64,000 nt of DNA. Source: DTKY01 sp037440765 (GTDB taxonomy: Bacteria; Acidobacteriota; Terriglobia; Bryobacterales; Bryobacteraceae). The stretch is taken from assembly GCA_037440765.1 (NCBI GenBank), contig JBBITL010000020.1, positions 1 to 64,000 of the forward strand. Reading direction: 5' to 3'. A program made the translations under genes and the position numbers. Below, piece after piece: positions 37,141 through 45,023 of the stretch; the first letter of the stretch is position 1; each line of letters opens with the position of its first letter. The notes under the pieces were generated by a model that worked only from the letters and a program-made list of their open reading frames with translations, did not search any database and was not told where the DNA came from.

Positions 37141-38520
37141 ATGTTTTTTAGGCGCCAGCACCTGCACTTCACGGGGATCGGCGGGATCGGCATGAGCGGC
37201 ATCGCCGAGGTGCTCTTGCACCTGGGCTACGAGGTCAGCGGCAGCGACCTCAAGCTCAGCCCGGCGACCGAGCGCCTGGAGAAACTCGGTGCGCGGATCA
37301 GCGCGGGCCACGCGGCGGCCAACGTGGCCGGGGCCAAGGCGCTGGTGGTGACCAGCGCGGCAAGCGACTCCAACCCCGAGGTCCTGGAGGCCCGGCGGCT
37401 CAAGATCCCGGTCATTCCGCGGGGCGAGATGCTGGCCGAGCTGATGCGGATCAAGTTCGGCATCGCCGTGGCGGGAAGCCACGGCAAGACGACGACGACC
37501 TCCATGGCTGCCTCCATCCTGTGCCACGCGGGCCTGGACCCGACGGTGGTGGTCGGTGGCCGGGCGGCCCTGATGGGCGGATCCAACGCGCGGGTGGGCC
37601 GCAGCGAGTTTCTGCTGGTCGAGTCCGACGAGAGCGACCGCTCGTTTCTGAAGCTGGCGCCGATTCTGGCCGTGGTCACCAACATCGACCGCGAGCACGT
37701 GGACTGTTACGAGTCGATCGAGGACACGCGCGAGGCGTTCGTCGAGTTCGTCAACAAGGTGCCGTTCTACGGCGCGGCCATCGTGTGCCTGGATGATGAA
37801 CACGTCCAGAAGATCCTTCCCCGAGTGAACCGCCGCATGCTCACCTACGGCTCCGTGCCCCAGGCGGAGTTGACGGCCGCCGGCATCGAGTGCGGGCCGT
37901 CGGAGAGCACCTTCGGGCTGCGGCTGCGCGGCCGGGACCTCGGCCGGTTCCGGCTGCCCGTCGCCGGCATCCACAACGTCGTGAACGCGACGGCCGCCGC
38001 CGGGGTGGCCCTGGAGCTGGAGATTGCGCCGGAGCTGATCCGCGAGGCGCTGGCGGGGTTCGCCTCCGTGGAACGGCGCTTTCAGTTGCGCGGCCGCGAA
38101 CGGGGCGTTTCCGTGGTGGACGACTACGGACATCACCCCACCGAGGTGCGCGCCACCCTGGCTGCGGCGAGGCTGGGCGGGTACCGGCGCATACACGTAC
38201 TGTTCCAGCCGCACCGCTACACGCGAACCCGGCAACTGATGGAGGACTTCGCTATGTCCTTCCACCAGGCCGACACCGTGCTGGTGCTGGACATCTACGC
38301 CGCATCCGAAGCCCCGATCGAGGGAGTGACGGCGGAAACGCTGGTGGAGAGGATTCGCGGCCTCGGGCACCGCTCGGCGGAGCACGCGCCGTCCCTCGCC
38401 GGAGCGGCCGAGAGGATGGCCGCCCTGGCCAGCGAGGGCGACCTGGTGCTGACGCTCGGCGCGGGCAACGTGTGGCAGGTTGGGGACCAGGTCCTGGCGC
38501 TGCTGAGGGGAGGACGCTGA
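37141..38520 (+). CDS. murC: UDP-N-acetylmuramate:L-alanine ligase
   Basis: MurC adds the first stem residue. The 459-aa protein has HFTGIGGIGMSGIAEVL near 9-25 (nucleotide-binding turn of MurC), AGSHGKTTTTSM near 115-126 (P-loop with the H typical of MurC), ESDESDRSFL near 160-169, and DDYGHHPTEVRATL near 323-336. It starts 2 nt after murG. In many genomes murB and ddl follow; here ftsQ does. Confidence 0.97.
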   Translation: MFFRRQHLHFTGIGGIGMSGIAEVLLHLGYEVSGSDLKLSPATERLEKLGARISAGHAAANVAGAKALVVTSAASDSNPEVLEARRLKIPVIPRGEMLAELMRIKFGIAVAGSHGKTTTTSMAASILCHAGLDPTVVVGGRAALMGGSNARVGRSEFLLVESDESDRSFLKLAPILAVVTNIDREHVDCYESIEDTREAFVEFVNKVPFYGAAIVCLDDEHVQKILPRVNRRMLTYGSVPQAELTAAGIECGPSESTFGLRLRGRDLGRFRLPVAGIHNVVNATAAAGVALELEIAPELIREALAGFASVERRFQLRGRERGVSVVDDYGHHPTEVRATLAAARLGGYRRIHVLFQPHRYTRTRQLMEDFAMSFHQADTVLVLDIYAASEAPIEGVTAETLVERIRGLGHRSAEHAPSLAGAAERMAALASEGDLVLTLGAGNVWQVGDQVLALLRGGR

Positions 38521-38521
38521 G

Positions 38522-39358
38522 GTGGGCAGAAAGCAGACCGGCGGCCCGCGTCCGGCGCGAGACTGGCGCCGGGGCCTCCGCTATGCGGCATACTCGGTGG
38601 CGAGCCTGGCCGCGGTGGTTGGAGCCCTGGTGGCCTACAACCGCGTGGACCAGCAACTGGCCGAAAACCCCCGCTTCCGTCTGGCGGGCTCTTTGGAGGA
38701 AGGCGGCGAAAGCGCGGCGCTCAGGATCCATGGCGCAAACTACACGCCCCGCGACCGCATCACAAGAGTCTTCGGCGACGACTTTGGCCGGAGCATCTAC
38801 CTGATGCCGCTTGCCGAGCGGCGCCGCAGCCTGCTCGAGCTCGACTGGGTGAGGGACGCCACCGTCTCGCGCCTGTGGCCGGACCGGCTGCAGGTCGTAA
38901 TCGTCGAGCGCAAGCCGGTTGCCTTCGTGCAACTGCCATCCGCCGGCGGCGGACCGTCCAGCCAGATAGCCCTGATCGACGAGGAGGGGGTGATCCTGGT
39001 TCCTCCGCCTCGCGCCCGCTTCACCTTGCCCGTGATCTCGGGTATCCGGCGGGAGCAGAGCCTCGAAATGCGCCGCCAGCGGGTGTCGGTGGCTCTGCAA
39101 CTGGTGGAAGAACTCGGGGACCTGGCCGGCCAGCTCTCGGAGATTGACGTCGGCGATCCGGAGAACGTACGGGTCGTAAAGGCCATGGAGGGCCAGGCGG
39201 TGGCGCTCACACTGGGAAACCGCAACTTCCTGCCGCGCCTGCGGAACTTCCTCAATCATTATCCGGAGATTCACCGCCGTCTGCCCAACGCCGCGCATTT
39301 CGATCTCCGGCTCGACGACCGCATTACAGCCTCCGGGGAAGGTGGCCGCAGTGGGTAG
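38522..39358 (+). CDS. ftsQ: Cell division protein FtsQ
   Basis: FtsQ is a bitopic protein that joins FtsL and FtsB at the septum. The 278-aa protein has a basic N-terminus, one transmembrane segment (about 23-42), then a POTRA domain (about 60-135) with LRIHGANYTPRDRITRVFGD, then LLELDWVRDATVSRLWPDRL and VIVERKPVAFVQ, which are family landmarks. The start is GTG 38522, 1 nt after murC. Its end overlaps ftsA by 17 nt. Confidence 0.92.
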   Translation: MGRKQTGGPRPARDWRRGLRYAAYSVASLAAVVGALVAYNRVDQQLAENPRFRLAGSLEEGGESAALRIHGANYTPRDRITRVFGDDFGRSIYLMPLAERRRSLLELDWVRDATVSRLWPDRLQVVIVERKPVAFVQLPSAGGGPSSQIALIDEEGVILVPPPRARFTLPVISGIRREQSLEMRRQRVSVALQLVEELGDLAGQLSEIDVGDPENVRVVKAMEGQAVALTLGNRNFLPRLRNFLNHYPEIHRRLPNAAHFDLRLDDRITASGEGGRSG

Positions 39359-40547
39359 CCGGCGATACGCCATAGGGCTGGACGCCGGCAGCGAGAGGAA
39401 CCGCTGTCTGGTTGGCGTGCAGGAGAACTCCCATGTGCGGCTGCTGGGAGCGGCCGAGACCCCGTCGGCCGGCTGGTGGAGAGGGAGGATCGCTGACCAG
39501 CGGGCGCTGGCGGCGTCGCTCGAGGGCGTGGTGCGCGAGGCCGAAAAGAGCGCGGGAGTTCCGATCGGCTCCGCCGTGGCGGGGATGGGCGGTTCGACCA
39601 TCGAGGGGCTGAACACGCGGGGCGTGTACCGGATGGGGCCGCAGCGAGAGATCCGCGCCGAGGACGCCCGTTACGCCGTGGAGCAGTCTCTGCGGGTCAA
39701 CATGCACGCCGACCGCATGATCCTCCAGATGGCGCCGCAGGATTTTCTCATCGACGGCGAGGCCGAGGTCTGGAACCCGGTGGGAGTGCGGGGCAGCCGG
39801 CTGGAGGCGCTCGTCCACCTGGTCACGGTGTCCGCCCATGAACACCACTGCCTGCTCACGAGCCTTCACCAGGCCGGCCTGGAGGTGGAGGAGACCATCT
39901 TCGAGCCATACGCGGCCGCATACGCCGCCGTCACCGGCGAAGAACGCGCGCAGGGCGTGGCGGTGGTGGATATCGGCAAGGACTCCACCGAAGTAGTGAT
40001 CTACTTCGGGGAGGCTCTGATGGCCGCGGCAAGCCTGCCGATCTGCGGCGAGCACTTCACGCGGGACGTGGCCCATCGGCTGTGCGTCTCCAATGAGCAC
40101 GCCGAGAGCCTGAAGCAGGAGTGCGGCTGTGCGCTGGTGGGCCTGACGGCGGACAACAGCCTGATCGACCTGCCGGGTCTCGACGGACGGCCGTCCCGCG
40201 AAGCGCCGCGGCTGGAACTGAACCATGCGCTGGAGTCCCGCGCCGGAGAGCTTTTTCTCTACGTGCGCGGGGAGATTGTCAGGGCTGGCATGGACCAGGG
40301 TCAGTTGAACCAGGTGGTCCTCACCGGCGGCGCCGCCCGCCTCCAAGGCATGTGCGACATTGCGGAGCGCGTCCTGAACTGCCCGGCGCGCAACGGCCTG
40401 CCCGCAGGTATCGAAGGCTGGCCCGATCAGTTCGACGATCCCGCCTGGACCACGGCGGCGGGTCTGATGATGTACTCGGCAAGGCTGAAGCACAACGGCC
40501 GCGGCGAGCCCGGCAAGCGCGGGCTCTGGCACCGGCTGTTCGGCTGA
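39342..40547 (+). CDS. ftsA: Cell division protein FtsA
   Basis: FtsA is the actin-like protein that tethers FtsZ to the membrane. The 401-aa protein keeps the fold landmarks but not the usual nucleotide loops. The phosphate-1 loop reads LDAGSERN (13-20) where DIGTTK is common, and phosphate-2 reads DIGKDSTE (210-217) where DIGGGTTD is common. The adenosine motif VLTGGAARLQG is close to normal. The C-terminus GLWHRLFG is a short amphipathic helix suited to membrane binding. GTG 39342 was chosen; GTG 39351 is possible. Confidence 0.92.
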   Translation: MAAVGSRRYAIGLDAGSERNRCLVGVQENSHVRLLGAAETPSAGWWRGRIADQRALAASLEGVVREAEKSAGVPIGSAVAGMGGSTIEGLNTRGVYRMGPQREIRAEDARYAVEQSLRVNMHADRMILQMAPQDFLIDGEAEVWNPVGVRGSRLEALVHLVTVSAHEHHCLLTSLHQAGLEVEETIFEPYAAAYAAVTGEERAQGVAVVDIGKDSTEVVIYFGEALMAAASLPICGEHFTRDVAHRLCVSNEHAESLKQECGCALVGLTADNSLIDLPGLDGRPSREAPRLELNHALESRAGELFLYVRGEIVRAGMDQGQLNQVVLTGGAARLQGMCDIAERVLNCPARNGLPAGIEGWPDQFDDPAWTTAAGLMMYSARLKHNGRGEPGKRGLWHRLFG

Positions 40548-40561
40548 GGGCAACAGCGGCA

Positions 40562-40586
40562 CCGAATCGCGAGCGTGAGCGAGCGG
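40562..40586 (+). repeat. REP-like repeat, copy D
   Basis: A single copy, CCGAATCGCGAGCGTGAGCG then AGCGG, fills much of the 57-nt ftsA-ftsZ spacer, just upstream of the strong Shine-Dalgarno GAGGAGG (40593-40599) of ftsZ. Confidence 0.6.
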
Positions 40587-40604
40587 AAGTATTGAGGAGG
40601 CAAC

Positions 40605-41804
40605 ATGACGCTTCTGGAAATGAACCCGGATGGACTGAAGTTCGAGATCCAGGAGGAGCCGCATTCGGGGACCCGGTTCAAGGTCGTCGGCGTGGGCGGC
40701 GGCGGCTCCAACGCCGTGGCCCGCATGATGGACGAGGGGCTGGAAGGCGTCGAGTTCTTCGTGGTCAACACCGACAGCCAGGCTCTGCGGAACTCGCCGG
40801 TGCCTAACAAGGTCCAGATAGGCGCCAAGCTGACCGGCGGATTGGGCGCAGGCGCCGATCCCGAGGTGGGAAGGAGCGCGGCCCTGGAGGACACTGCGAA
40901 GATCGTCGAGATCCTCGAGCGCACCGACATGGTGTTCGTCACCGCCGGCCTGGGCGGGGGCACGGGCACGGGCGCGGCGCCGGTGGTGGCGAGCCTCGCC
41001 AAGGAACTCGGGGCGCTGACCGTGGCGGTGGTCACCAAGCCTTTCGGTTTCGAGGGGCCTCAGCGCAGGCAACAGGCCGAGCGGGGCCTGGGCGAACTGG
41101 CCGCCACCGTGGACACGGTGATCGCCATCCCCAACGACCGTCTGCTGGCGCTGCTGCCGCGCGGGACCACCTTCTGTGAAGGCGTCCGCACCGCCGATGA
41201 CGTGCTGCGCCAGGCCGTTCAGGGAATCAGCGACATCATCACGACTCCCGGCCTGATCAACCGCGACTTCTCCGACATCAAGGCCACCATGCTCGGCATG
41301 GGCTTCGCCATGATGGGGACGGCGGCGGCGTCGGGCGAGAACGCAGCGGTGGAAGCGGCGCGCCAGGCCATCACCTGTCCGCTGCTCGAGGAGGGCGGCA
41401 TCACCGGTGCGCGCGGCATCCTGATCAACATAACCGGCTCAGGCAAACTGGGGCTGCACGAGGTGAACGAGGCCTGCACCCTGATAGCCGAGGCCACGCG
41501 CAACAATGATGTCCAGGTCAGCTTCGGCGTCGTCGTGGACGAAGCCATGGGTGATTCGGTGAAGGTGACGGTCATCGCCACGGGCTTCAACCGCCCTGCC
41601 GCGGCCGCCACGGGGCGGAGGGCCGCACCGCTGGCGGTGGCCGCCGAGCCGCCAGCCCGGCCGGCGCCTCCGGAACCCGAACCTGAACCGCGAGCCGCGC
41701 AACCACCCGCACCGCCGCCTGACCCGGCGCCGGCGCGCCCGTCCGCTTTCCAGGACGATCTGGACATCCCGGCCTACCAGCGCCGCGAGCGGCTGTTGTT
41801 CTGA
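40605..41804 (+). CDS. ftsZ: Cell division GTPase FtsZ
   Basis: FtsZ is the tubulin-like GTPase that forms the division ring. The 399-aa protein has VVGVGGGGSNAV near 27-38, the tubulin signature GGGTGTG at 117-123, and the T7 loop region GLINRDFSDIKATM. After residue about 330 comes a Pro/Ala/Glu-rich linker and then the conserved C-terminal peptide DLDIPAYQRRERLLF that binds FtsA. The Shine-Dalgarno GAGGAGG precedes ATG by 5 nt. It is the last gene of the dcw cluster. Confidence 0.98.
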   Translation: MTLLEMNPDGLKFEIQEEPHSGTRFKVVGVGGGGSNAVARMMDEGLEGVEFFVVNTDSQALRNSPVPNKVQIGAKLTGGLGAGADPEVGRSAALEDTAKIVEILERTDMVFVTAGLGGGTGTGAAPVVASLAKELGALTVAVVTKPFGFEGPQRRQQAERGLGELAATVDTVIAIPNDRLLALLPRGTTFCEGVRTADDVLRQAVQGISDIITTPGLINRDFSDIKATMLGMGFAMMGTAAASGENAAVEAARQAITCPLLEEGGITGARGILINITGSGKLGLHEVNEACTLIAEATRNNDVQVSFGVVVDEAMGDSVKVTVIATGFNRPAAAATGRRAAPLAVAAEPPARPAPPEPEPEPRAAQPPAPPPDPAPARPSAFQDDLDIPAYQRRERLLF

Positions 41805-41810
41805 GACGCC

Positions 41811-42542
41811 TCACCGCAGGCTGAGCCCGCCGTCCACGGCCAGCACCTGGCCGGTGACGAAATCGGAGGCCTTCAGGAAATAGACCACCGCATCGGCAAT
41901 CTCCTCGGCCGTGCCCCCGCGGCGGGCGGGCGTGGCCTCGATCATGCCAAGGCCTTCGGCGTCAATGTCGGCGAAGGGAATCACGCCGGGCGCGACCGAG
42001 TTCACCGTGACCTGGGGCGCCAGGGCCTTGGCGAGCGCGCGCGTCATCATGATGACGCCGGCCTTGGAGGAGCAGTAGTGCGCGTAGTCTCCCCACGGCC
42101 TGATGCCCCCCAGGGAACTGATGTTGACGATGCGTCCGCCGCCGGAGCGGCGCATCCTCAACGCCGCCTCCTTGGCGCAAAAGAACGCCGCCTTCAGGTT
42201 CACGTCCACCATGCTGTCCCAATCCCGCTCGGTCATTTCAAGGGGATGGCGGCGGCTGAAGCGGGCGGCGTTGTTCACCAGGCCGTAGAGGCTGCCGGCG
42301 GACCGTTCCAGCTCGGCGAACATCCTCTCGATTTCGGAAACGCGCTCCAGGTCGGCCTTGAACAGGGGCGCGCCGCCGCACTCCCGCGCTGTCTGGCGAG
42401 CCTCTTCCTCCGAGCTGTTGTAGTGGATCGCCACATGCGCGCCTTCTTCGGCGAGCCTGAGCGCGATTCCGCGCCCGATCCTGCGGGCGGCGCCGGTGAC
42501 CAGCACGAGCCTGCCGGCGAGACTAGACGGTTGGCTCTCCAT
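41811..42542 (-). CDS. Short-chain dehydrogenase/reductase
   Basis: This 243-aa SDR has the NAD(P) motif TGAARRIGRGIA near 16-27 (the TGxxxGxG pattern; the R residues favour NADPH), NNAARF near 88-93, the catalytic Ser in NISSLGG, and Y-C-S-S-K near 154-158. It ends VTGQVLAVDGGLSL, as classical SDRs do. The RR in the first motif and the overall look recall pteridine reductase/FolM-like members, but the substrate is uncertain. It overlaps the MFS gene by 20 nt and is the last gene of a mazG-MFS-SDR run, convergent with ftsZ. Confidence 0.85.
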   Translation of the reverse strand: MESQPSSLAGRLVLVTGAARRIGRGIALRLAEEGAHVAIHYNSSEEEARQTARECGGAPLFKADLERVSEIERMFAELERSAGSLYGLVNNAARFSRRHPLEMTERDWDSMVDVNLKAAFFCAKEAALRMRRSGGGRIVNISSLGGIRPWGDYAHYCSSKAGVIMMTRALAKALAPQVTVNSVAPGVIPFADIDAEGLGMIEATPARRGGTAEEIADAVVYFLKASDFVTGQVLAVDGGLSLR

Positions 42543-43851
42543 GCACTTCCACCTCCTCGGGCTCCACGCCTTCCCGGGGCGGTTCCGGCAGACGCCCGGC
42601 CGCGTGAAGCCAGATCCAGAACAGCGCCGTCGAGGAGCTGAGCACGCCGGACCACAGCCCGATTGTCCGCGGGTCCACTCCCCTCGATGCCACGCCGGCC
42701 GTCATCATTGACACCATCATTGTGGACCATGTGAGGGTCTCGACGGTGGAGAATACCCGCCCGCGTAACTGGTCGGGAACATGCCGCAGCAGCTGCGCGA
42801 AATTAAGCACGCTGGATACCGCCACGCCTGCCCGCGAAATGGCGATGAACAGCAGCGCCGCCCAGTACCGCTCCATCTGGCTGAAGACGATGTAGGCCCC
42901 GCCGTGGACGATGTAGGAGACGGCGATCGTCCACTTGTATGCCGGAAAGCTGAGCCTTCGCCCGAACTTGTGCGCCAGCAGAGCGCCGGCGACCAGGCCG
43001 GCGCCGGCGAAGGCCCAGATGGTGCCGATGCCGGAGGCGCCGCGGTCGAAAACGATCTCGCCGAAAAGGCTGAACAGGATCTGCGCCGCGCCCCCGCCCG
43101 AGGCCCACCCGATGTGGATGACAGCGATGCCGGTTATCAGGGGGGTTCCGCGTATGTACCGCAAACCCTCGACGTAGTCCCGCCAGGGACGCGCCACCTC
43201 GGCCTCGGTGAGGGAACTGCGCCTGGGCCGGAATCCCGACTCCAGCCGCAGCCGGGAGATGGCCCAGGCGGAAAACAGAAACGACACCGCGTTCAACACG
43301 AAGGCGCCTTCCCATCCGAACTGGGTCACCGATATGCCCCCCAGCATCGCGCCCGCCGTCAGGGTGAGCCACTGCGTGGTCTGGGTAAGCGAGTTGGCGG
43401 TGTGCAGCTCCTCCTTGCTGGCGATAGCCGGCAGCACCGAGGCGCGGCCGCTGGTGAAGAAAGGCGAGGCGAACATCAGCAGCCCGCTGAGCAGGTACAG
43501 CAGCCCCGCGCCGCGGCGGCCGACCGTGAGAACAAAGAGCGCCGCCACGGCCGCCCGCACCAGGTCGCTGGCGATCATGACGCGCTTGCGGTCCACGCGG
43601 TCCAGCAGCACCCCGGCCAGCGGACCAGCCAGCAGCATGGGGATGGCGCGGGCCATCATGATACCCGTCACCACCAGGCCGGAGCGCGTGATCTCCATGG
43701 CCAGGCTGAAGACCGCGATGTTGTTGAAGTGATCGCCGATCTCGCTGACCACCTGCCCCAGCCAGGTGTACCTGTAGTTCCGGTTGGTTCGCAGGAGACC
43801 AAGAAAGGAAGGCGGCCGGCCGCCATCATCCAGGCTGCCGCCAGCCGTCAT
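42523..43851 (-). CDS. MFS transporter (MFS_3/EntS-like exporter)
   Basis: This 442-aa protein has about 11-12 membrane segments. The N-terminal NRNYRYTWLGQVVSEIGDHF is the usual start of the MFS_3/EntS group, and GVLLDRVDRKRVMI near 80-93 is the motif A loop between segments 2 and 3. A second basic loop occurs mid-protein. Members export siderophores, drugs or other small molecules; nothing here names the substrate. Its ATG overlaps the mazG stop by 4 nt. It carries a charged C-terminal tail rich in Glu and Pro. Confidence 0.85.
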   Translation of the reverse strand: MTAGGSLDDGGRPPSFLGLLRTNRNYRYTWLGQVVSEIGDHFNNIAVFSLAMEITRSGLVVTGIMMARAIPMLLAGPLAGVLLDRVDRKRVMIASDLVRAAVAALFVLTVGRRGAGLLYLLSGLLMFASPFFTSGRASVLPAIASKEELHTANSLTQTTQWLTLTAGAMLGGISVTQFGWEGAFVLNAVSFLFSAWAISRLRLESGFRPRRSSLTEAEVARPWRDYVEGLRYIRGTPLITGIAVIHIGWASGGGAAQILFSLFGEIVFDRGASGIGTIWAFAGAGLVAGALLAHKFGRRLSFPAYKWTIAVSYIVHGGAYIVFSQMERYWAALLFIAISRAGVAVSSVLNFAQLLRHVPDQLRGRVFSTVETLTWSTMMVSMMTAGVASRGVDPRTIGLWSGVLSSSTALFWIWLHAAGRLPEPPREGVEPEEVEVHGEPTV

Positions 43852-44654
43852 GGGCGGTGCTTGGCCTCGCCCCAGAGCCTGTCCATCTCCTCCAGCGTCG
43901 CCCGCTCCAGAGGCTTGCCCGCCTCGGCGAGCTTCCGCTCCAGGTAGCCGAAGCGCCCGCGGAATTTGGCGTTCGTCCCCCGCAGGGCCTGCTCGGCGTC
44001 CACTCTCAGGAGCCTGGCCAGGTTGACCAGCACGAACAGCAGGTCCCCGATCTCCTCCTGGACCTTCTCGGGAGCTCCCTCGCGCCGGGCGTCGGCAAGC
44101 TCCAGAAGTTCTTCCTTGAGCTTGGCCATCACCTGGTCAGGGTTCTCCCAGTCGAAACCCACCGAGGACGCCTTCGAGGTGAGCTGCTGTGCTTCCATCA
44201 GCGCAGGCTGAACCCGCGGCACACCGTCCAGGAGCCCCTCCCGCTGCTGGCGCAATTCGTTCTTTTCGTTCCGTTTGATCTGGTCCCAGCGCTGCTTGAC
44301 CTGGTCCGGCGTCCGGGCCTCGCCCTCGGCGAACACGTGCGGGTGGCGGCGGATGAGCTTCTCAGTGATCGCGTCCAGAGAGTCGCAGATCGAAAACCGC
44401 CCCTCCTCGGACGCCATCTGCGCGAAGAAGACGGCCTGAAGCATCAGGTCGCCCAACTCTTCGGACAGCAGCCGCCAGTCGCGGCGCTCGATGGCGTCCA
44501 GAACCTCGTAGGTCTCCTCAAGCAGGTACGGCCGGATGGAGTCGTGGGTCTGCTCCCGGTCCCATGGACAACCCTCAGGAGAGCGCAGCCGGGCCATGAT
44601 GCTGACAAGACGGGAGAACTTCTCCCCTGCCTGGGAGTGACTCGCAGATGACAT
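43848..44654 (-). CDS. mazG: Nucleoside triphosphate pyrophosphohydrolase MazG
   Basis: MazG removes pyrophosphate from NTPs, including non-canonical ones. The 268-aa protein has the first MazG domain with LRSPEGCPWDREQTHDSI near 22-39 and LLEETYEVLDAIE (metal-binding ExxE with a later ExxD), and a second domain near the C-terminus with EKVQEEIGDLLFVLVNLARL. ATG 44654 was chosen as it gives the usual short N-terminus; the frame is open to 44690. Confidence 0.93.
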   Translation of the reverse strand: MSSASHSQAGEKFSRLVSIMARLRSPEGCPWDREQTHDSIRPYLLEETYEVLDAIERRDWRLLSEELGDLMLQAVFFAQMASEEGRFSICDSLDAITEKLIRRHPHVFAEGEARTPDQVKQRWDQIKRNEKNELRQQREGLLDGVPRVQPALMEAQQLTSKASSVGFDWENPDQVMAKLKEELLELADARREGAPEKVQEEIGDLLFVLVNLARLLRVDAEQALRGTNAKFRGRFGYLERKLAEAGKPLERATLEEMDRLWGEAKHRP

Positions 44655-44717
44655 GGAGCCGGGGGAAGCCAGCAGCGGCTGACTTCTCACTCTAACACAC
44701 CCGGCGGCGCGGCCCGC

Positions 44718-44888
44718 TCAGGCAGCCTTACGCGAGGCGCCGGCCGCCGGCGGAGGCCCCGCGCGGGCGTAGTCCTCCAGCTTCTGGATCAAGTCCTCCA
44801 GCAGGAGCCGCCGCTGGTATAGTCGCTCCAGCCTGGCTTCGACGCGGGGGCCTTTCTTCGGGGGAGAGTGCTGCTTACACGCCGACAT
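44718..44888 (-). CDS. Small coiled-coil protein, 56 aa
   Basis: A short reading frame in the mazG-helicase spacer encodes a basic N-terminus with KQHSPPKKGPR, a helical centre (residues 15-41) rich in Leu, Arg and Glu with heptad-like spacing (LERLYQRRLLLEDLIQKLED), and an Ala/Pro-rich tail. Third positions are GC-rich as in neighbouring genes, which supports coding. It reads on the minus strand ahead of mazG. I do not recognise a named family; small acidobacterial proteins of this look exist in my memory but were not checked. Confidence 0.5.
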   Translation of the reverse strand: MSACKQHSPPKKGPRVEARLERLYQRRLLLEDLIQKLEDYARAGPPPAAGASRKAA

Positions 44889-45023
44889 GGACTAGATGTA
44901 CTAGGACCATCAGACAAGCAGCAATGCCTCATATGGGGTTTAATGCTGACTATTGTGTAGGTATCAACATATACATTATAAGCGTTACTGCGCACATGCT
45001 AGAATCGGGGATCTCCCTTTCCC
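44889..45023. promoter_or_regulatory. AT-rich divergent region with extended -10 for the helicase gene
   Basis: This 135-bp stretch is much more AT-rich than the rest. TGCTAGAAT (44997-45005) is an extended -10 box 18 nt before the helicase ATG. CTAG-ATGTA-CTAG (44892-44904) is a small palindrome. GGGGATCTCCC lies just before the start. No gene is seen. Confidence 0.45.
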
